From Butyricicoccus_A sp963620595 (lineage in GTDB: Bacteria > Bacillota > Clostridia > Oscillospirales > Butyricicoccaceae): a stretch of 64,000 nt of DNA. The position numbers and the translations under genes are program-made. Positions 50,459 through 58,733 of this stretch are shown in pieces (positions within the stretch are counted from its first letter, which is position 1; each line of letters begins with the position of its first letter). The notes below the pieces were generated by a model. The model searched no databases. It had not been told where the DNA came from and saw nothing but the letters and a program-made list of their open reading frames with translations. The stretch covers positions 6,498-70,497 of the forward strand of contig CAVFAY010000014.1 of NCBI GenBank assembly GCA_963620595.1. Reading direction: 5' to 3'.

Positions 50459-51286
50459 CTACTTGGTTTCTTTCGCAGAAAATACGAGAATGACAAACGA
50501 CAGCGTGACATCCAGCTCTTTCAGTGCTTCCAGTCGCGCCATACCAACCTTGGAGGTGCGATGAGAATACGGCGTCATGGCAAACAGGGTGCGTATATCC
50601 TCCGGACGTTCCAGATGGACGCGATATGTAAATTTCTGTCTGCCGATTCGCTGAAATCCGTGCAGCTGGTATTTTTCCTCGCGGTTTTGATATGGCTTGT
50701 CATAAACTGCGCACTTCAGCTCCCACAGATGATCCTCTCCCGGTACTGCGCACACAACAACACCATCGGATTTTAGTACACGCAGAAATTCTTCTTCCGG
50801 CGTTGGTGCGAACAACGAACAGATGACATCCGCGCAATGATCTGCCAGCGGCATATGATAGGCACTGCCCGTGATATATTGGGTATGTAAATCGCGTTTT
50901 GCTGCGTACTGTGTCGCAGATTTAGAAATATCTATGCCAATACTCTCTTTGAGCTTATCTTCCTCATACAGAGCCTGTACCATTTGGCGAGTATAATATC
51001 CTTCACCACATCCGGCATCGACAAAGTGAATCTTTTCCTTGTCCTTGGTCAGTTGTTTGACCTGCTGGCACATAGCCTTGGCCAGCCCAGCATAATAGCC
51101 TTGGTCTAGAAACTGACGGCGAGCCGCCACCATTTCCTTGCTGTCTCCGGTATGATCGCCGGATTTATTGGTCTGCAACAGATTGCAGTAACCAGCCTTT
51201 GCAATATCGTAGCTGTGTCCTGATTCACAGCAAAAAGCCTTTTCCTTTCGCACCAACGGTGCACCGCAATGCGGGCAAATCAGCAT
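50459..51286 (-). CDS. rlmA: 23S rRNA guanine-N1 methyltransferase, RlmA family
   Basis: This protein of 275 residues has an N-terminal zinc-binding region (LICPHCGAPL with CCESGHSYDIAKAGYCNLL), then HTGDSKEMVAARRQFLDQGYY. The SAM-binding domain follows with FVDAGCGEGYYTRQM and VICSLFAPTPEEEFLRVLKS. This is the layout of RlmA(I/II), which methylates 23S rRNA helix 35. The start at 51286 has GGGAGA just upstream. Confidence 0.92.
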   Translation of the reverse strand: MLICPHCGAPLVRKEKAFCCESGHSYDIAKAGYCNLLQTNKSGDHTGDSKEMVAARRQFLDQGYYAGLAKAMCQQVKQLTKDKEKIHFVDAGCGEGYYTRQMVQALYEEDKLKESIGIDISKSATQYAAKRDLHTQYITGSAYHMPLADHCADVICSLFAPTPEEEFLRVLKSDGVVVCAVPGEDHLWELKCAVYDKPYQNREEKYQLHGFQRIGRQKFTYRVHLERPEDIRTLFAMTPYSHRTSKVGMARLEALKELDVTLSFVILVFSAKETK

Positions 51287-51428
51287 CTTTCTCCCATCCT
51301 TTCCTCTTGGTTTCGGGCGTATCTGATTATTTTTATTATAGCATACCCAATTGCCTGTTTCAATTGCGCGGCACACCTGCTACAATAAAGATACACAATC
51401 AAAATTCTCGGCGAAGAAAGGACTTTCT

Positions 51429-51947
51429 ATGCGCACATCTGTCTGTTGTTTTACTGGCTATCGACCAGAAAAAATGCCGTCCGGCTATCAAGAAGGATCT
51501 CGCCTGTTCTGTGACATGCAGGTGCAGCTCTGCCAAGCCATTCACCGAGCGTATATTCACGGTTGTCGGCATTTTTTGTCCGGCATGAGCCGCGGCTTCG
51601 ATCTCTGGGCAGCACAAGCGGTTCTTGCTTTGCGTGGGGAAGGACTGCCGATTGAATTATGGGCTGCCGTGGCATTTCCAGACATGCATATGCATTGGGA
51701 GTTCATCTGGCGAACACGGTATCAGCATACACTGGCGCAAGCCTCTCGCACCTTTTGCATCTTTCCTCGTTATACACCCGAATGTTATACCGTTCGTGAT
51801 CGTTTTCTGGTGGAACGCAGTTCCCGTTGTATCTGCTTCTTTGACGGGACGCCGGGAGGCACAGCATATACGGTGCATTATGCACGCAGGCATCATCTCA
51901 TCATTGATAATCTGGCAGACCAACAGTTGTCACTCTTCGATATATAA
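51429..51947 (+). CDS. SLOG family protein (DUF1273/YpsA-like)
   Basis: This 172-residue protein begins MRTSVCCFTGYRPEKMP and contains HFLSGMSRGFDLWAAQAVL, GLPIELWAAVAFP, and RFLVERSSRCICFFDGTPGG. These are the nucleotide-binding loops of the SLOG superfamily branch that includes YpsA. YpsA in Bacillus is linked to cell-division effects; the ligand is unknown. It is divergent from rlmA and ends in a strong terminator. Confidence 0.87.
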   Translation: MRTSVCCFTGYRPEKMPSGYQEGSRLFCDMQVQLCQAIHRAYIHGCRHFLSGMSRGFDLWAAQAVLALRGEGLPIELWAAVAFPDMHMHWEFIWRTRYQHTLAQASRTFCIFPRYTPECYTVRDRFLVERSSRCICFFDGTPGGTAYTVHYARRHHLIIDNLADQQLSLFDI

Positions 51948-51993
51948 AAAAGCTGTGTATGTTTGCTCTGTTGAGGAACATACACAGCTTTTA
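51948..51993. terminator. Bidirectional terminator
   Basis: AAAAGCTGTGTATGTT pairs perfectly with AACATACACAGCTTTT (16 pairs) around a 13-base loop. It separates the convergent SLOG and SpoIIM-like genes. Confidence 0.88.
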
Positions 51994-51997
51994 TCCG

Positions 51998-52585
51998 TTA
52001 AAATAGACCGATCAGAACCGGAACAAGCAGCAGCCGCCAGAGGATGGATGCACACAATAGAAGTATGCACAGCAGCCACAGCCCGCCATATTGCTTCCAC
52101 GCAGCAAAATACTTGCCGTGCTGCATACCAATTTCCAATGCAGCCGTGCCAATCAACAGCATCGCTGGCAGCCAAAAAACAGCGCAGATGCCAATGGAAA
52201 CAAACGCAATATATACGCCCCATAAGCCTGACTGCACCAATGCGGCCGCCGCTGCAAATGACAAAAAGAATCCACGCATCGCCAGAAGCAATGCCATCCA
52301 CAGCGCCCGCCCCGGAATCGCACCAAGCAATCCCGCTGCCGTGATCCAGCTAAACGTACTTGCCGCACCGGTCAGCACGGTGCGAACAGTCGGCATCCGT
52401 CCGGCGGCATTGCTGGATACGAGTCTTGCCAACTCCTGCACATAACTCCCATTCGACTGTGGAATATACATACCGGTAAAGCCTCCGGCAAATACCCCGC
52501 ACAGCAAAGCCGCCACCAAAAACGCAAATGCCGGTGACTGCCGCAGCCGCCGGACAAGTAAAAAGCCAAGAATATCCCGTTTCAT
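51998..52585 (-). CDS. SpoIIM-like integral membrane protein
   Basis: This 195-residue protein has about five hydrophobic segments and a short basic N-terminus. The segment RGFFLSFAAAAALVQSGLWG followed by FWLPAMLLIGTAALEIG resembles the core of stage II sporulation protein M, part of the engulfment DMP complex. Size and topology agree. The match is by pattern only; spoIIP and spoIID are not nearby. A generic membrane protein is the alternative. Confidence 0.6.
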   Translation of the reverse strand: MKRDILGFLLVRRLRQSPAFAFLVAALLCGVFAGGFTGMYIPQSNGSYVQELARLVSSNAAGRMPTVRTVLTGAASTFSWITAAGLLGAIPGRALWMALLLAMRGFFLSFAAAAALVQSGLWGVYIAFVSIGICAVFWLPAMLLIGTAALEIGMQHGKYFAAWKQYGGLWLLCILLLCASILWRLLLVPVLIGLF

Positions 52586-52647
52586 AGCCGTCCCCTTTCC
52601 GGTTCCCTGCTAGTAAGATATTCTCGGCTTATCCATGTTATGCGTTT

Positions 52648-53136
52648 TTACGTAAGCTGTTCCGTCTTGACTTCGCCGATGGTGCGGAACATATCTTCTA
52701 CTGCAGATTTCATGTGGTTCGGAAAGCGTGGAGAATATGTCAGATGGCTGATATGTTTCCCGTCTTCGGTATCTTCGCTCTCTACCGTGACAACATAAGT
52801 TGCCTTTGCGACACGATCCTGAATGTACGCACAATCCCGTCCCGGAATTGTCGATACCAGAATGCGACCGCGCGTCGTTCCGCAAACTGAGGACAGAAGC
52901 GTGGAAAATTCTCGCTTCTCTCCAGACAGAACCATAATTTCCGAGCGGAGCATGGATGCCGAAACATCCGGAATGCAGTTAACACCCAAACCCACAAAAT
53001 AATTGCGGCGGCGTTCATCCTGCTCTGCAATATAAATACGGCTTCCGTCTACGACATGATCCCGTAAAATTCCTTTCAGAAGGCGATCGGAGAGCTCGCT
53101 GCTGCCGATCATACCAAGTCCAATACTATGCGGCAT
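52648..53136 (-). CDS. ProC N-terminal-domain-like protein, 162 residues
   Basis: This protein begins MPHSIGLGMIGSSELSDRLL, like the Rossmann start of pyrroline-5-carboxylate reductase. It continues with VDGSRIYIAEQDERRRNYFV and LRSEIMVLSGEKREF, but has no ProC dimerisation domain. Its last third (HLTYSPRFPNHMKSAVEDMF) is different. A genuine proC lies at 62546-63355, so this is probably a derived sensor or late-competence (ComER-like) protein. The start at 53136 has GAGGTG upstream. Confidence 0.65.
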   Translation of the reverse strand: MPHSIGLGMIGSSELSDRLLKGILRDHVVDGSRIYIAEQDERRRNYFVGLGVNCIPDVSASMLRSEIMVLSGEKREFSTLLSSVCGTTRGRILVSTIPGRDCAYIQDRVAKATYVVTVESEDTEDGKHISHLTYSPRFPNHMKSAVEDMFRTIGEVKTEQLT

Positions 53137-53307
53137 AAAAATCACCTCATCTTTATTTCTTCCGTCCGCAATACAAGGGGGAAAGCAGCGAATCGGAGAT
53201 GGATTCCTGTGAGCAGAATCCGATATTTATAACATCATTATAGAGCGATTTCGTTAAAATTCAACAGCATTTTTGACAAAGCCCTCATTTTTTGTCGTGT
53301 TGACGGA

Positions 53308-54681
53308 TTATTCTTCCATCATCTGCGCCGCTTTGAGGTAGATTGCACATTCCAAACGCTTTTTCTGCAATTCGCAGCCCATTTCATACGGTGTTTCAAT
53401 ATCGCCATTCATGTTAAAGTTTGCCGCTGCACAGCCGCCAGAGCAATAGAACTTTGCCCAGCAATCCTTGCATTTCGGTCTGGTACATACATTGAGGCGG
53501 GAGAAGTGATCGGAAATATCCATATCAAACTTGCCATTGTCCAACGTGCCCAGCAGGAATTCCGGATGACCAACAAACTGATGGCACGGATAAATTTCCC
53601 CGTCCGGCGTCACAGCGACATATTCATAACCGGCACCGCAGCCGCGCAGACGCTTGATGACGCACGGACCCTGCTGCAAGTCCACCATGAAATGGAAGAA
53701 GTTAAAGCTTCTGCCTTCCTTGCGGCGCTGCTGCATGATGTCAACCAGCTTTTCATACTCCTCACCGATGCGCGGCAGATCCTTCTCGCTGATATCATAT
53801 CCGGTGCCTGGTTCACTGGTTACCGGCTCGACAGACAGCTGGTCAAAGCCCTCATCGGCAATAGACAGCACATCATTGGTAAAATCGAGGTTCTTGCTGG
53901 TAAACGTGCCGCGAACATAATAATCCTTGTCCTTGCTGCGCTGAGAAACCAGCTTCTTGAACTTCGGCACGATGATGTCATAGCTGCCGCAGCCGCCTGC
54001 GGTCGGGCGCATCTCATCGTTGATGCACTTTCTGCCGTCCAAAGACAGAACGCAGTTGTCCATGTTCTCGTTGATGTAGTCGGTCTTCTCATCATCCAGC
54101 ATCAGACCATTGGTTGTGATGGTGAAGCGGAACTTCTTATTTTTCTCCATTTCCAGAGAACGGGCATATTCTACGGTCTTCTTGACGGTCTCCCAAGCCA
54201 TCAGCGGCTCACCGCCAAAGAAGTCTACTTCGATATTGCGGCGTGCATGGGACTTTTCGACAACAAAATCAATTGCCTTCTTTGCCACATCAAAGTCCAT
54301 CGTCATGCGCTTGCCCATGCCGAAATCGCCGGTATCTGCAAAACAGTACTTGCAGCGCAGATTGCAGTCGTGCGATACGTGCAGGCACAGTGCCTTGATC
54401 GGTGCGCCGGTCGGAATGGCTGCGGCAATATTGATATAATCATCATCTGCGAACAGATAGCCGTTCTGCTCCAGTTCGTACAGCTCATGATATGCTTCCT
54501 GCAGCTGTTCCTCAGTAAAGCGGTCGGACAGACTGCGGAGAATGTCCTCCGGACATGTCTCTGTCATTCCCGGTGCGACAACAGCGGACAGCGCATAGGC
54601 AGCATCATCTACCACATGAACCGAGCCGCTGTTAATATCCATCAGGATATTGATACCCTTCATGGAAAAACGATGTATCAT
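53308..54681 (-). CDS. scfB: SCIFF peptide maturase (radical SAM/SPASM thioether-forming enzyme)
   Basis: This enzyme of 457 residues forms thioether cross-links in the SCIFF peptide encoded just upstream. The radical SAM motif is SHDCNLRCKYCFADTG (CX3CX2C), with FFGGEPLMAWETVKK after it. An N-terminal recognition (RRE-like) domain occupies about residues 1-85. The C-terminal SPASM region has C residues in CVIKRLRGCGAGYEY, CHQFVGH, CTRPKCKDCWAKFYCSGGC and GCELQKKRLEC, which hold auxiliary Fe-S clusters. The start at 54681 has AGGAG ten bases upstream. Confidence 0.95.
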   Translation of the reverse strand: MIHRFSMKGINILMDINSGSVHVVDDAAYALSAVVAPGMTETCPEDILRSLSDRFTEEQLQEAYHELYELEQNGYLFADDDYINIAAAIPTGAPIKALCLHVSHDCNLRCKYCFADTGDFGMGKRMTMDFDVAKKAIDFVVEKSHARRNIEVDFFGGEPLMAWETVKKTVEYARSLEMEKNKKFRFTITTNGLMLDDEKTDYINENMDNCVLSLDGRKCINDEMRPTAGGCGSYDIIVPKFKKLVSQRSKDKDYYVRGTFTSKNLDFTNDVLSIADEGFDQLSVEPVTSEPGTGYDISEKDLPRIGEEYEKLVDIMQQRRKEGRSFNFFHFMVDLQQGPCVIKRLRGCGAGYEYVAVTPDGEIYPCHQFVGHPEFLLGTLDNGKFDMDISDHFSRLNVCTRPKCKDCWAKFYCSGGCAAANFNMNGDIETPYEMGCELQKKRLECAIYLKAAQMMEE

Positions 54682-54702
54682 AATCAAATAACTCCTATGA
54701 AA

Positions 54703-54732
54703 AAATTTCGGGACTGACACATGTCAGTCCCG
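54703..54732 (-). terminator. Hairpin between the SCIFF peptide gene and its maturase gene
   Basis: CGGGACTGACA (54709-54719) and TGTCAGTCCCG (54722-54732) form an 11-pair stem with a two-base gap. It is followed on the minus strand by AAATTTTTT. It lies between the peptide stop and the maturase start, so most transcripts may stop here and the peptide would be made in excess. Confidence 0.75.
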
Positions 54733-54758
54733 AGCCTGTTTATTCTGTCAAATCAGAC

Positions 54759-54902
54759 TTACTTCTCGTGCTCGCACTTCTGGTTTGCAACGGTGCAGGA
54801 AGTCTTGCATGCAGACTGGCAAGAGGTCTGGCACTCGCCACATCCGCCGTGTGCAGCGGACTCCTTAAAAGTGCAGGTGTTCAAAGTCTTAATGTGAGAC
54901 AT
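54759..54902 (-). CDS. scfA: SCIFF ribosomal peptide precursor (six cysteines in forty-five)
   Basis: This 47-residue peptide begins MSHIKTLNTCTFKESAAHGG and continues with CGECQTSCQSACKTSCTV, the conserved cysteine-rich core of SCIFF. I count eight cysteines in total: one at position 10, six at 21-36, and one at 43. It is too short for most gene callers. GGAG lies just upstream of the ATG at 54902. The maturase follows at once, and a TIGR04086-type membrane protein precedes it. The modified product's function is unknown; the system is nearly universal in Clostridia. Confidence 0.95.
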   Translation of the reverse strand: MSHIKTLNTCTFKESAAHGGCGECQTSCQSACKTSCTVANQKCEHEK

Positions 54903-54941
54903 AATCAATTGCTCCTTTCGTGTTAAAATATCAGACGCAGA

Positions 54942-55340
54942 TTATCTGCGCCGTTTTTTCGTTTTTGCAGCCGCTCCCAGAATCGCTCCTGTCAGCGAAC
55001 TTGCGATGGCAATGCCGGAAAGCATTCCAGCTGCCACTGCCTGAAACGCTGCTTCGCGCAGCGTCAGACTCAGAAGAAACAGACATCCCAGCAGAGAAAT
55101 CCCTGTCAGCATTCCCGCCCCCAGTCGGTTGGCAGGCGCACGCCGTGCACTCCAACCGGCAGCGAGCATCGTTCCCACAGCAAACGGGAGATATACAATG
55201 AGTGGTCTTATCTGCATTCCCATAGTTCCGCTCGCCAGCAAACAAGCACCGATCAGCAATCCTCCAAAGGTTATCAGCATCCCGAGCAGCATCGGTGCTG
55301 CCCAGAAAACCGCGTTGTCTGTCGATTCTGTATGTTTCAT
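54942..55340 (-). CDS. TIGR04086 family membrane protein (SCIFF-associated)
   Basis: This protein of 132 residues has four hydrophobic segments, with basic KTKKRRR at the end. It resembles the TIGR04086 proteins found beside SCIFF genes in many Clostridia, for example in LLGMLITFGGLLIGACLLAS and ASSLTGAILGAAAK. The start at 55340 has GAGGAGG seven bases upstream. It could be a transporter or immunity-like partner of the SCIFF product, but this is inference. Confidence 0.8.
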   Translation of the reverse strand: MKHTESTDNAVFWAAPMLLGMLITFGGLLIGACLLASGTMGMQIRPLIVYLPFAVGTMLAAGWSARRAPANRLGAGMLTGISLLGCLFLLSLTLREAAFQAVAAGMLSGIAIASSLTGAILGAAAKTKKRRR

Positions 55341-55404
55341 GCGTGTTCCTCCTCGCGCAGTCGTTTGCACTATGCTACGCGGAAAGAGCATCCATCATGC
55401 ATCC

Positions 55405-55716
55405 TTATGCCTTCTGCTCATCCTGTTCGGTGGTAACGGCACGGATTGCCCACTTCTTAAAGCGCATGCGAGTACCGCCGCTGGTCTCCATTACCAACTC
55501 ATCATCATCGATCTTTACGACCTTACCGACAATGCCGCCAATCGTGCAGATATGATCGCCTACCACCAGACTGTCACGCATTGCCTTATCCTTCTTCTCC
55601 TGTTTCTTCTGCGGACGAATCAGCAGGAAATAGAACAGGACAATCAGCAGGATAATCGGAAGTACAGATGCATACGCACCCGCGCTCGGCATAGCTGTAT
55701 CCAGTAAAAAGTTCAT
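55405..55716 (-). CDS. yajC: Preprotein translocase subunit YajC
   Basis: This 103-residue protein has one membrane segment (about residues 17-35) followed by the typical LLIRPQKKQEKKDKAM. The cytoplasmic domain GDHICTIGGIVGKVVKIDDD completes the family pattern. YajC accompanies SecDF in the Sec translocase. The start at 55716 has GGGAGG ten bases upstream. In many Clostridia yajC lies beside the SCIFF locus, as here. Confidence 0.95.
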   Translation of the reverse strand: MNFLLDTAMPSAGAYASVLPIILLIVLFYFLLIRPQKKQEKKDKAMRDSLVVGDHICTIGGIVGKVVKIDDDELVMETSGGTRMRFKKWAIRAVTTEQDEQKA

Positions 55717-55874
55717 AGGATTTACACCTCCCATCGAAATACAATACTACAATTATACTCAATCGAAGAAGAAAATACAAGCATTTTTCCCTTATTCCCA
55801 TAAGATTTGTTTACAGCCAGCCACGAATGCTGGTATAATAAAACCGAAACCCAAGGAACAGGAGGTATTTTCCT

Positions 55875-56375
55875 ATGAAAGTAACAAGTACGGGTATCGC
55901 AAATGGCTACTGGGAGGATCGCTTTGGCAAATTCGGCACGGAGCTTTCCGCCGAAGGAACGCCGCTGCGCTCAATTCCTTTTAAAATCGAGGACGCACCA
56001 GAAGGTACCGTCAGCTTCGCCGTTGTGCTGGACGATTTAGATTCTATTCCGGTGTGCGGATTTACATGGATTCACTGGGCACTGTGTGATTTGACCGTCA
56101 CAGAACTACCGGAGGACGCGAGCCGACACAATCCCTCTTTGATTCAGGGCTGCACCAGTTTCCACAGTGTGGCATCCGATGAATCCATTGAAGAAGCATC
56201 GCGCTACGGCGGCATGGCGCCTCCGGATAAAGATCATCAATACGATCTGTCCGTCTATGCGCTGGACTGTAAGCTGAACCTGAAGCCGGGCTTCTATCTC
56301 AATGAACTGATTCACGGCCTGCGCGGTCATGTGCTGTCACACACCCGCCTGTCCGCAATGTATCGCGCCAAGTAA
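55875..56375 (+). CDS. YbhB/YbcL family PEBP-like protein
   Basis: This 166-residue protein matches the phosphatidylethanolamine-binding/Raf kinase inhibitor-like family: SFAVVLDDLDSIPVCGFTWIHWALCDL, YGGMAPPDKDHQYDLSVYAL, and a C-terminal helix. The family's ligand pocket aspartate and histidine are present (DDLD, IHW). Function in bacteria is poorly known. AGGAGG precedes the ATG and TATAAT lies about 40 bases upstream. It is a single gene. Confidence 0.9.
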   Translation: MKVTSTGIANGYWEDRFGKFGTELSAEGTPLRSIPFKIEDAPEGTVSFAVVLDDLDSIPVCGFTWIHWALCDLTVTELPEDASRHNPSLIQGCTSFHSVASDESIEEASRYGGMAPPDKDHQYDLSVYALDCKLNLKPGFYLNELIHGLRGHVLSHTRLSAMYRAK

Positions 56376-56393
56376 ACCGTTTTTGATTTTTCC

Positions 56394-56427
56394 AGCAGAA
56401 GCTGCAAGGGCAGCTTCTGCTTTTTTA
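56394..56427 (+). terminator. Terminator of the PEBP-like gene
   Basis: AGCAGAAGCTGC pairs with GCAGCTTCTGCT around a four-base loop and is followed by TTTTTT. It touches the stop codon of the convergent aldose epimerase-like gene. Confidence 0.88.
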
Positions 56428-57309
56428 TTCCTCAATCGTTGTTGTAAATGTCAAGATTTCGTTACTCTTCGGTGCGAGCTTTCGCACGCCAATCTTATTT
56501 TCCAGCGCGTGATCCAGATAATTTGCATCCGGCAGAGTGCTCCACGGCTCGATACAAACATAATTTGTATTCGCTCCCGTGTACTTGCTCCAAATGCCTA
56601 AATATGGAAAATCCTCAAATTTCATGCAAATCATATGTTTGGATTTTTTGCTGCGAATGCTAACCGTTCTCGGCTGGCAGTCATCCAAAATCAAGGCATC
56701 TAATTTGAATAATTCGCCGGACAAAAACAGTTTTCCGTCTTTCAGAGGCACGGTGCGTTTATCCTTGGTAATCATCAGCGCATCATCGTTGATGAGCGGA
56801 TAAATGGCATCTCCGGAGCCAAAATCCACGTAATAATCTTCCATGGTTTCATTGGGTTCTAACGCAACGTTGTATGCATCATGACCGCCGACCTCATAGT
56901 ACATATCTGTATCGCCGCAATTGGTCGTGATGTGCTGTTTTTTCAGAGTATTTCCCTCCAGTGTATACCGCACGGTAAACGCAAAATCAAACGGATACAT
57001 CGATCTGGTATATTCGTTCGGCGTCAGCATCAAGGCAATGCTAGTGTCTGTCTGCTCTGCGCAGGCAAATTCCAAATCTCTGCCAAAGCCATGCTGGGTG
57101 ATTTGATAGCTTTTTCCGCCGACAGAATAGGTCTTGTCCTTCAGTCGTCCGATAATCGGAAACAGCACCGGTGCATGGCGTGCCCAAATACTTGGCTCTG
57201 CCTGCCAGACATATTCGATACCCGTCTGCTTTGAGCGCATAGAGCACAGCTCTGCGCCACTGCTGTCTATGCTAACAGAAAATTTTTCGTTTTCGATTGT
57301 GTACGTCAT
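56425..57309 (-). CDS. Aldose 1-epimerase family protein
   Basis: This 294-residue protein has the galactose mutarotase-like beta fold. Marks are FSVSIDSSGAELCSMRSKQT, HAPVLFPIIGRLKD, ITQHGFGRDLEFA, VGGHDAYNVAL, and YVCIEPWSTLPD. It belongs to the YeaD/LacX-like branch rather than canonical GalM. The exact sugar is unknown. It stands alone. Confidence 0.9.
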   Translation of the reverse strand: MTYTIENEKFSVSIDSSGAELCSMRSKQTGIEYVWQAEPSIWARHAPVLFPIIGRLKDKTYSVGGKSYQITQHGFGRDLEFACAEQTDTSIALMLTPNEYTRSMYPFDFAFTVRYTLEGNTLKKQHITTNCGDTDMYYEVGGHDAYNVALEPNETMEDYYVDFGSGDAIYPLINDDALMITKDKRTVPLKDGKLFLSGELFKLDALILDDCQPRTVSIRSKKSKHMICMKFEDFPYLGIWSKYTGANTNYVCIEPWSTLPDANYLDHALENKIGVRKLAPKSNEILTFTTTIEE

Positions 57310-57422
57310 ATTCTCTCCTTTTCCACAAAAAACGCACGGTTTTCTAGGTTCAGTTTAGCATTTCTGCGCATATTCGTCAACCGATGTTTTAGTGTTTTTG
57401 TGAACCGCTATGAAAAAAATAA

Positions 57423-57451
57423 TTGACAAGCTATTTTCTCTGTCGTATAAT
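57423..57451 (+). promoter_or_regulatory. Promoter of the thiSFGHE operon
   Basis: A perfect TTGACA (57423-57428) and a perfect TATAAT (57446-57451) are 17 bases apart. Transcription should start near 57458, just before the TPP riboswitch. Confidence 0.88.
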
Positions 57452-57477
57452 GCTCACGAAAAGACAATTGAAGACTT

Positions 57478-57576
57478 TGTTCGAACTGGGGACCCGCGCG
57501 AAGCGGTTGAGAGTGGAGATACTGCCTCCTTACTCATTGAACCTGTCCGGTTAGTACCGACGTAGGGAGTTTCGAG
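57478..57576 (+). promoter_or_regulatory. TPP riboswitch (THI element)
   Basis: The conserved parts of the thiamine pyrophosphate aptamer are present in order: CTGGGGACCC, a TTGAGAG core, then GAACCTGtccGGTTAGTACC and GTAGGGAG. The P1 arms TCGAACT and AGTTTCGA flank it. A terminator follows at 57612, so the switch should act by premature termination when TPP is bound, upstream of thiS. Confidence 0.95.
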
Positions 57577-57611
57577 GTTATTTACTAGTTTTGAACAAGA
57601 CAAACACAGGT

Positions 57612-57646
57612 AAGACCATCGACTTCCAAAGTCGATGGTCTTTTTC
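57612..57646 (+). terminator. Expression-platform terminator of the TPP riboswitch
   Basis: AAGACCATCGACTT (57612-57625) pairs perfectly with AAGTCGATGGTCTT (57629-57642) and is followed by TTTC. It lies 35 bases before thiS. Confidence 0.88.
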
Positions 57647-57680
57647 ATGTCTATCTTGCATCAAAAGGAGGAAATACCCG

Positions 57681-57875
57681 ATGAAAGTAAACGGAAATAC
57701 AGTTCCTGCAACCGAAGGCATGACTGTTCACACCCTTCTGGAACAGCAGGGCTATCCACTCACCCGTATTGCGGTAGAAGTAAACGGCACCATTGTTCCG
57801 AAAGCACAGTACGATACCTTTGCGCTGCACGATGCAGACGCAGTAGAAATCGTCTGCTTTGTAGGAGGCGGTTAA
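57681..57875 (+). CDS. thiS: Sulfur carrier protein ThiS
   Basis: This 64-residue ubiquitin-like protein begins MKVNGNTVPATEGMTVHTLL and ends in the required diglycine (FVGGG). Its C-terminus is adenylated and then thiolated to deliver sulfur for thiazole formation. AAAGGAGG precedes the ATG. It is first in the operon and lies two bases before thiF. Confidence 0.95.
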   Translation: MKVNGNTVPATEGMTVHTLLEQQGYPLTRIAVEVNGTIVPKAQYDTFALHDADAVEIVCFVGGG

Positions 57876-57876
57876 T

Positions 57877-58686
57877 ATGCTTCATATCATCTGCAACGGG
57901 AAACCTGTACAGTTGCCCAACGGCACCGGCTTGCAGCAGGCGGCAAAGCAATTGCAGCCAACCGCTTCGGTCACAATCCGAAATGGGTTTCAAACCAATG
58001 AAGATTGTATCTTAGAGGATGGCGACAGCATCACCCTGATCGAAAAGGGCGTTTTGCCGCCGCGCGATGTGCTGGAGCATATGATGGCAGCACGGCATTC
58101 TCCCAAAGTCCATGAAACTGTGCGCCGCGCTCGCGTCGGTATCGCCGGTCTCGGTGGACTTGGCTCCAACATCGCCGCAATGCTCGCCCGAACCGGTGTG
58201 GGACAGTTGGTGCTCGCAGATTTTGACGTTGTTGAACCAAGCAATCTCAACCGTCAAAATTATTTTGTCTCGCATCTCGGCCAGTACAAAACTGAGGCAA
58301 CCGCTTCTCTCATCCATCAAATCAATCCGTTTATCTCTGTTGAGACGCATACTGTTCGTATCACAGCAGACAATGCTATGGAATTATTTTCGGATTGTGA
58401 TGTCGTGTGCGAAGCATTTGACAACCCGGTCTGCAAAGCAGAGCTTGTCTCTACCCTGCTCAGTGAATCCGAAACCATTCGCATCGTATCCGGTTCCGGC
58501 ATGGCAGGATACGGCTCGTCCAATTCCATCGTCACACGCAAACGTATGTCTCGACTCTACGTCTGCGGCGATGGAGAAACCGCTGCCGCAAACGGCGTTG
58601 GTCTGATGTCCCCGCGCGTGACTGTCTGTGCCGGACACGAGGCAAACATGGTGCTTCGCTTGCTGCTCGGCATCGAAGAACCGTAA
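57877..58686 (+). CDS. thiF: ThiS adenylyltransferase ThiF with an N-terminal ThiS-like domain
   Basis: This 269-residue protein has a ThiS-like beta-grasp domain at about residues 1-60 (MLHIICNGKPVQLPNGTGLQ, then DGDSITLIEKG), without a terminal GG. It is followed by an E1-like adenylating domain with VGIAGLGGLGSNIAAMLAR, DFDVVEPSNLNRQNYF, and GSGMAGYGSSN. It activates the ThiS C-terminus with ATP. This fused form is common in Clostridia. It lies between thiS and thiG. Confidence 0.93.
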   Translation: MLHIICNGKPVQLPNGTGLQQAAKQLQPTASVTIRNGFQTNEDCILEDGDSITLIEKGVLPPRDVLEHMMAARHSPKVHETVRRARVGIAGLGGLGSNIAAMLARTGVGQLVLADFDVVEPSNLNRQNYFVSHLGQYKTEATASLIHQINPFISVETHTVRITADNAMELFSDCDVVCEAFDNPVCKAELVSTLLSESETIRIVSGSGMAGYGSSNSIVTRKRMSRLYVCGDGETAAANGVGLMSPRVTVCAGHEANMVLRLLLGIEEP

Positions 58687-58733
58687 TTTTATTCTGATTT
58701 CATCTTTATCGAAACAAAGGAGAACTTTTCATC

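Noticed and set aside
53506..54717. 403-codon plus-strand ORF over the SCIFF maturase gene
   Set aside because: Antisense to a clear radical SAM gene; no supporting signals.
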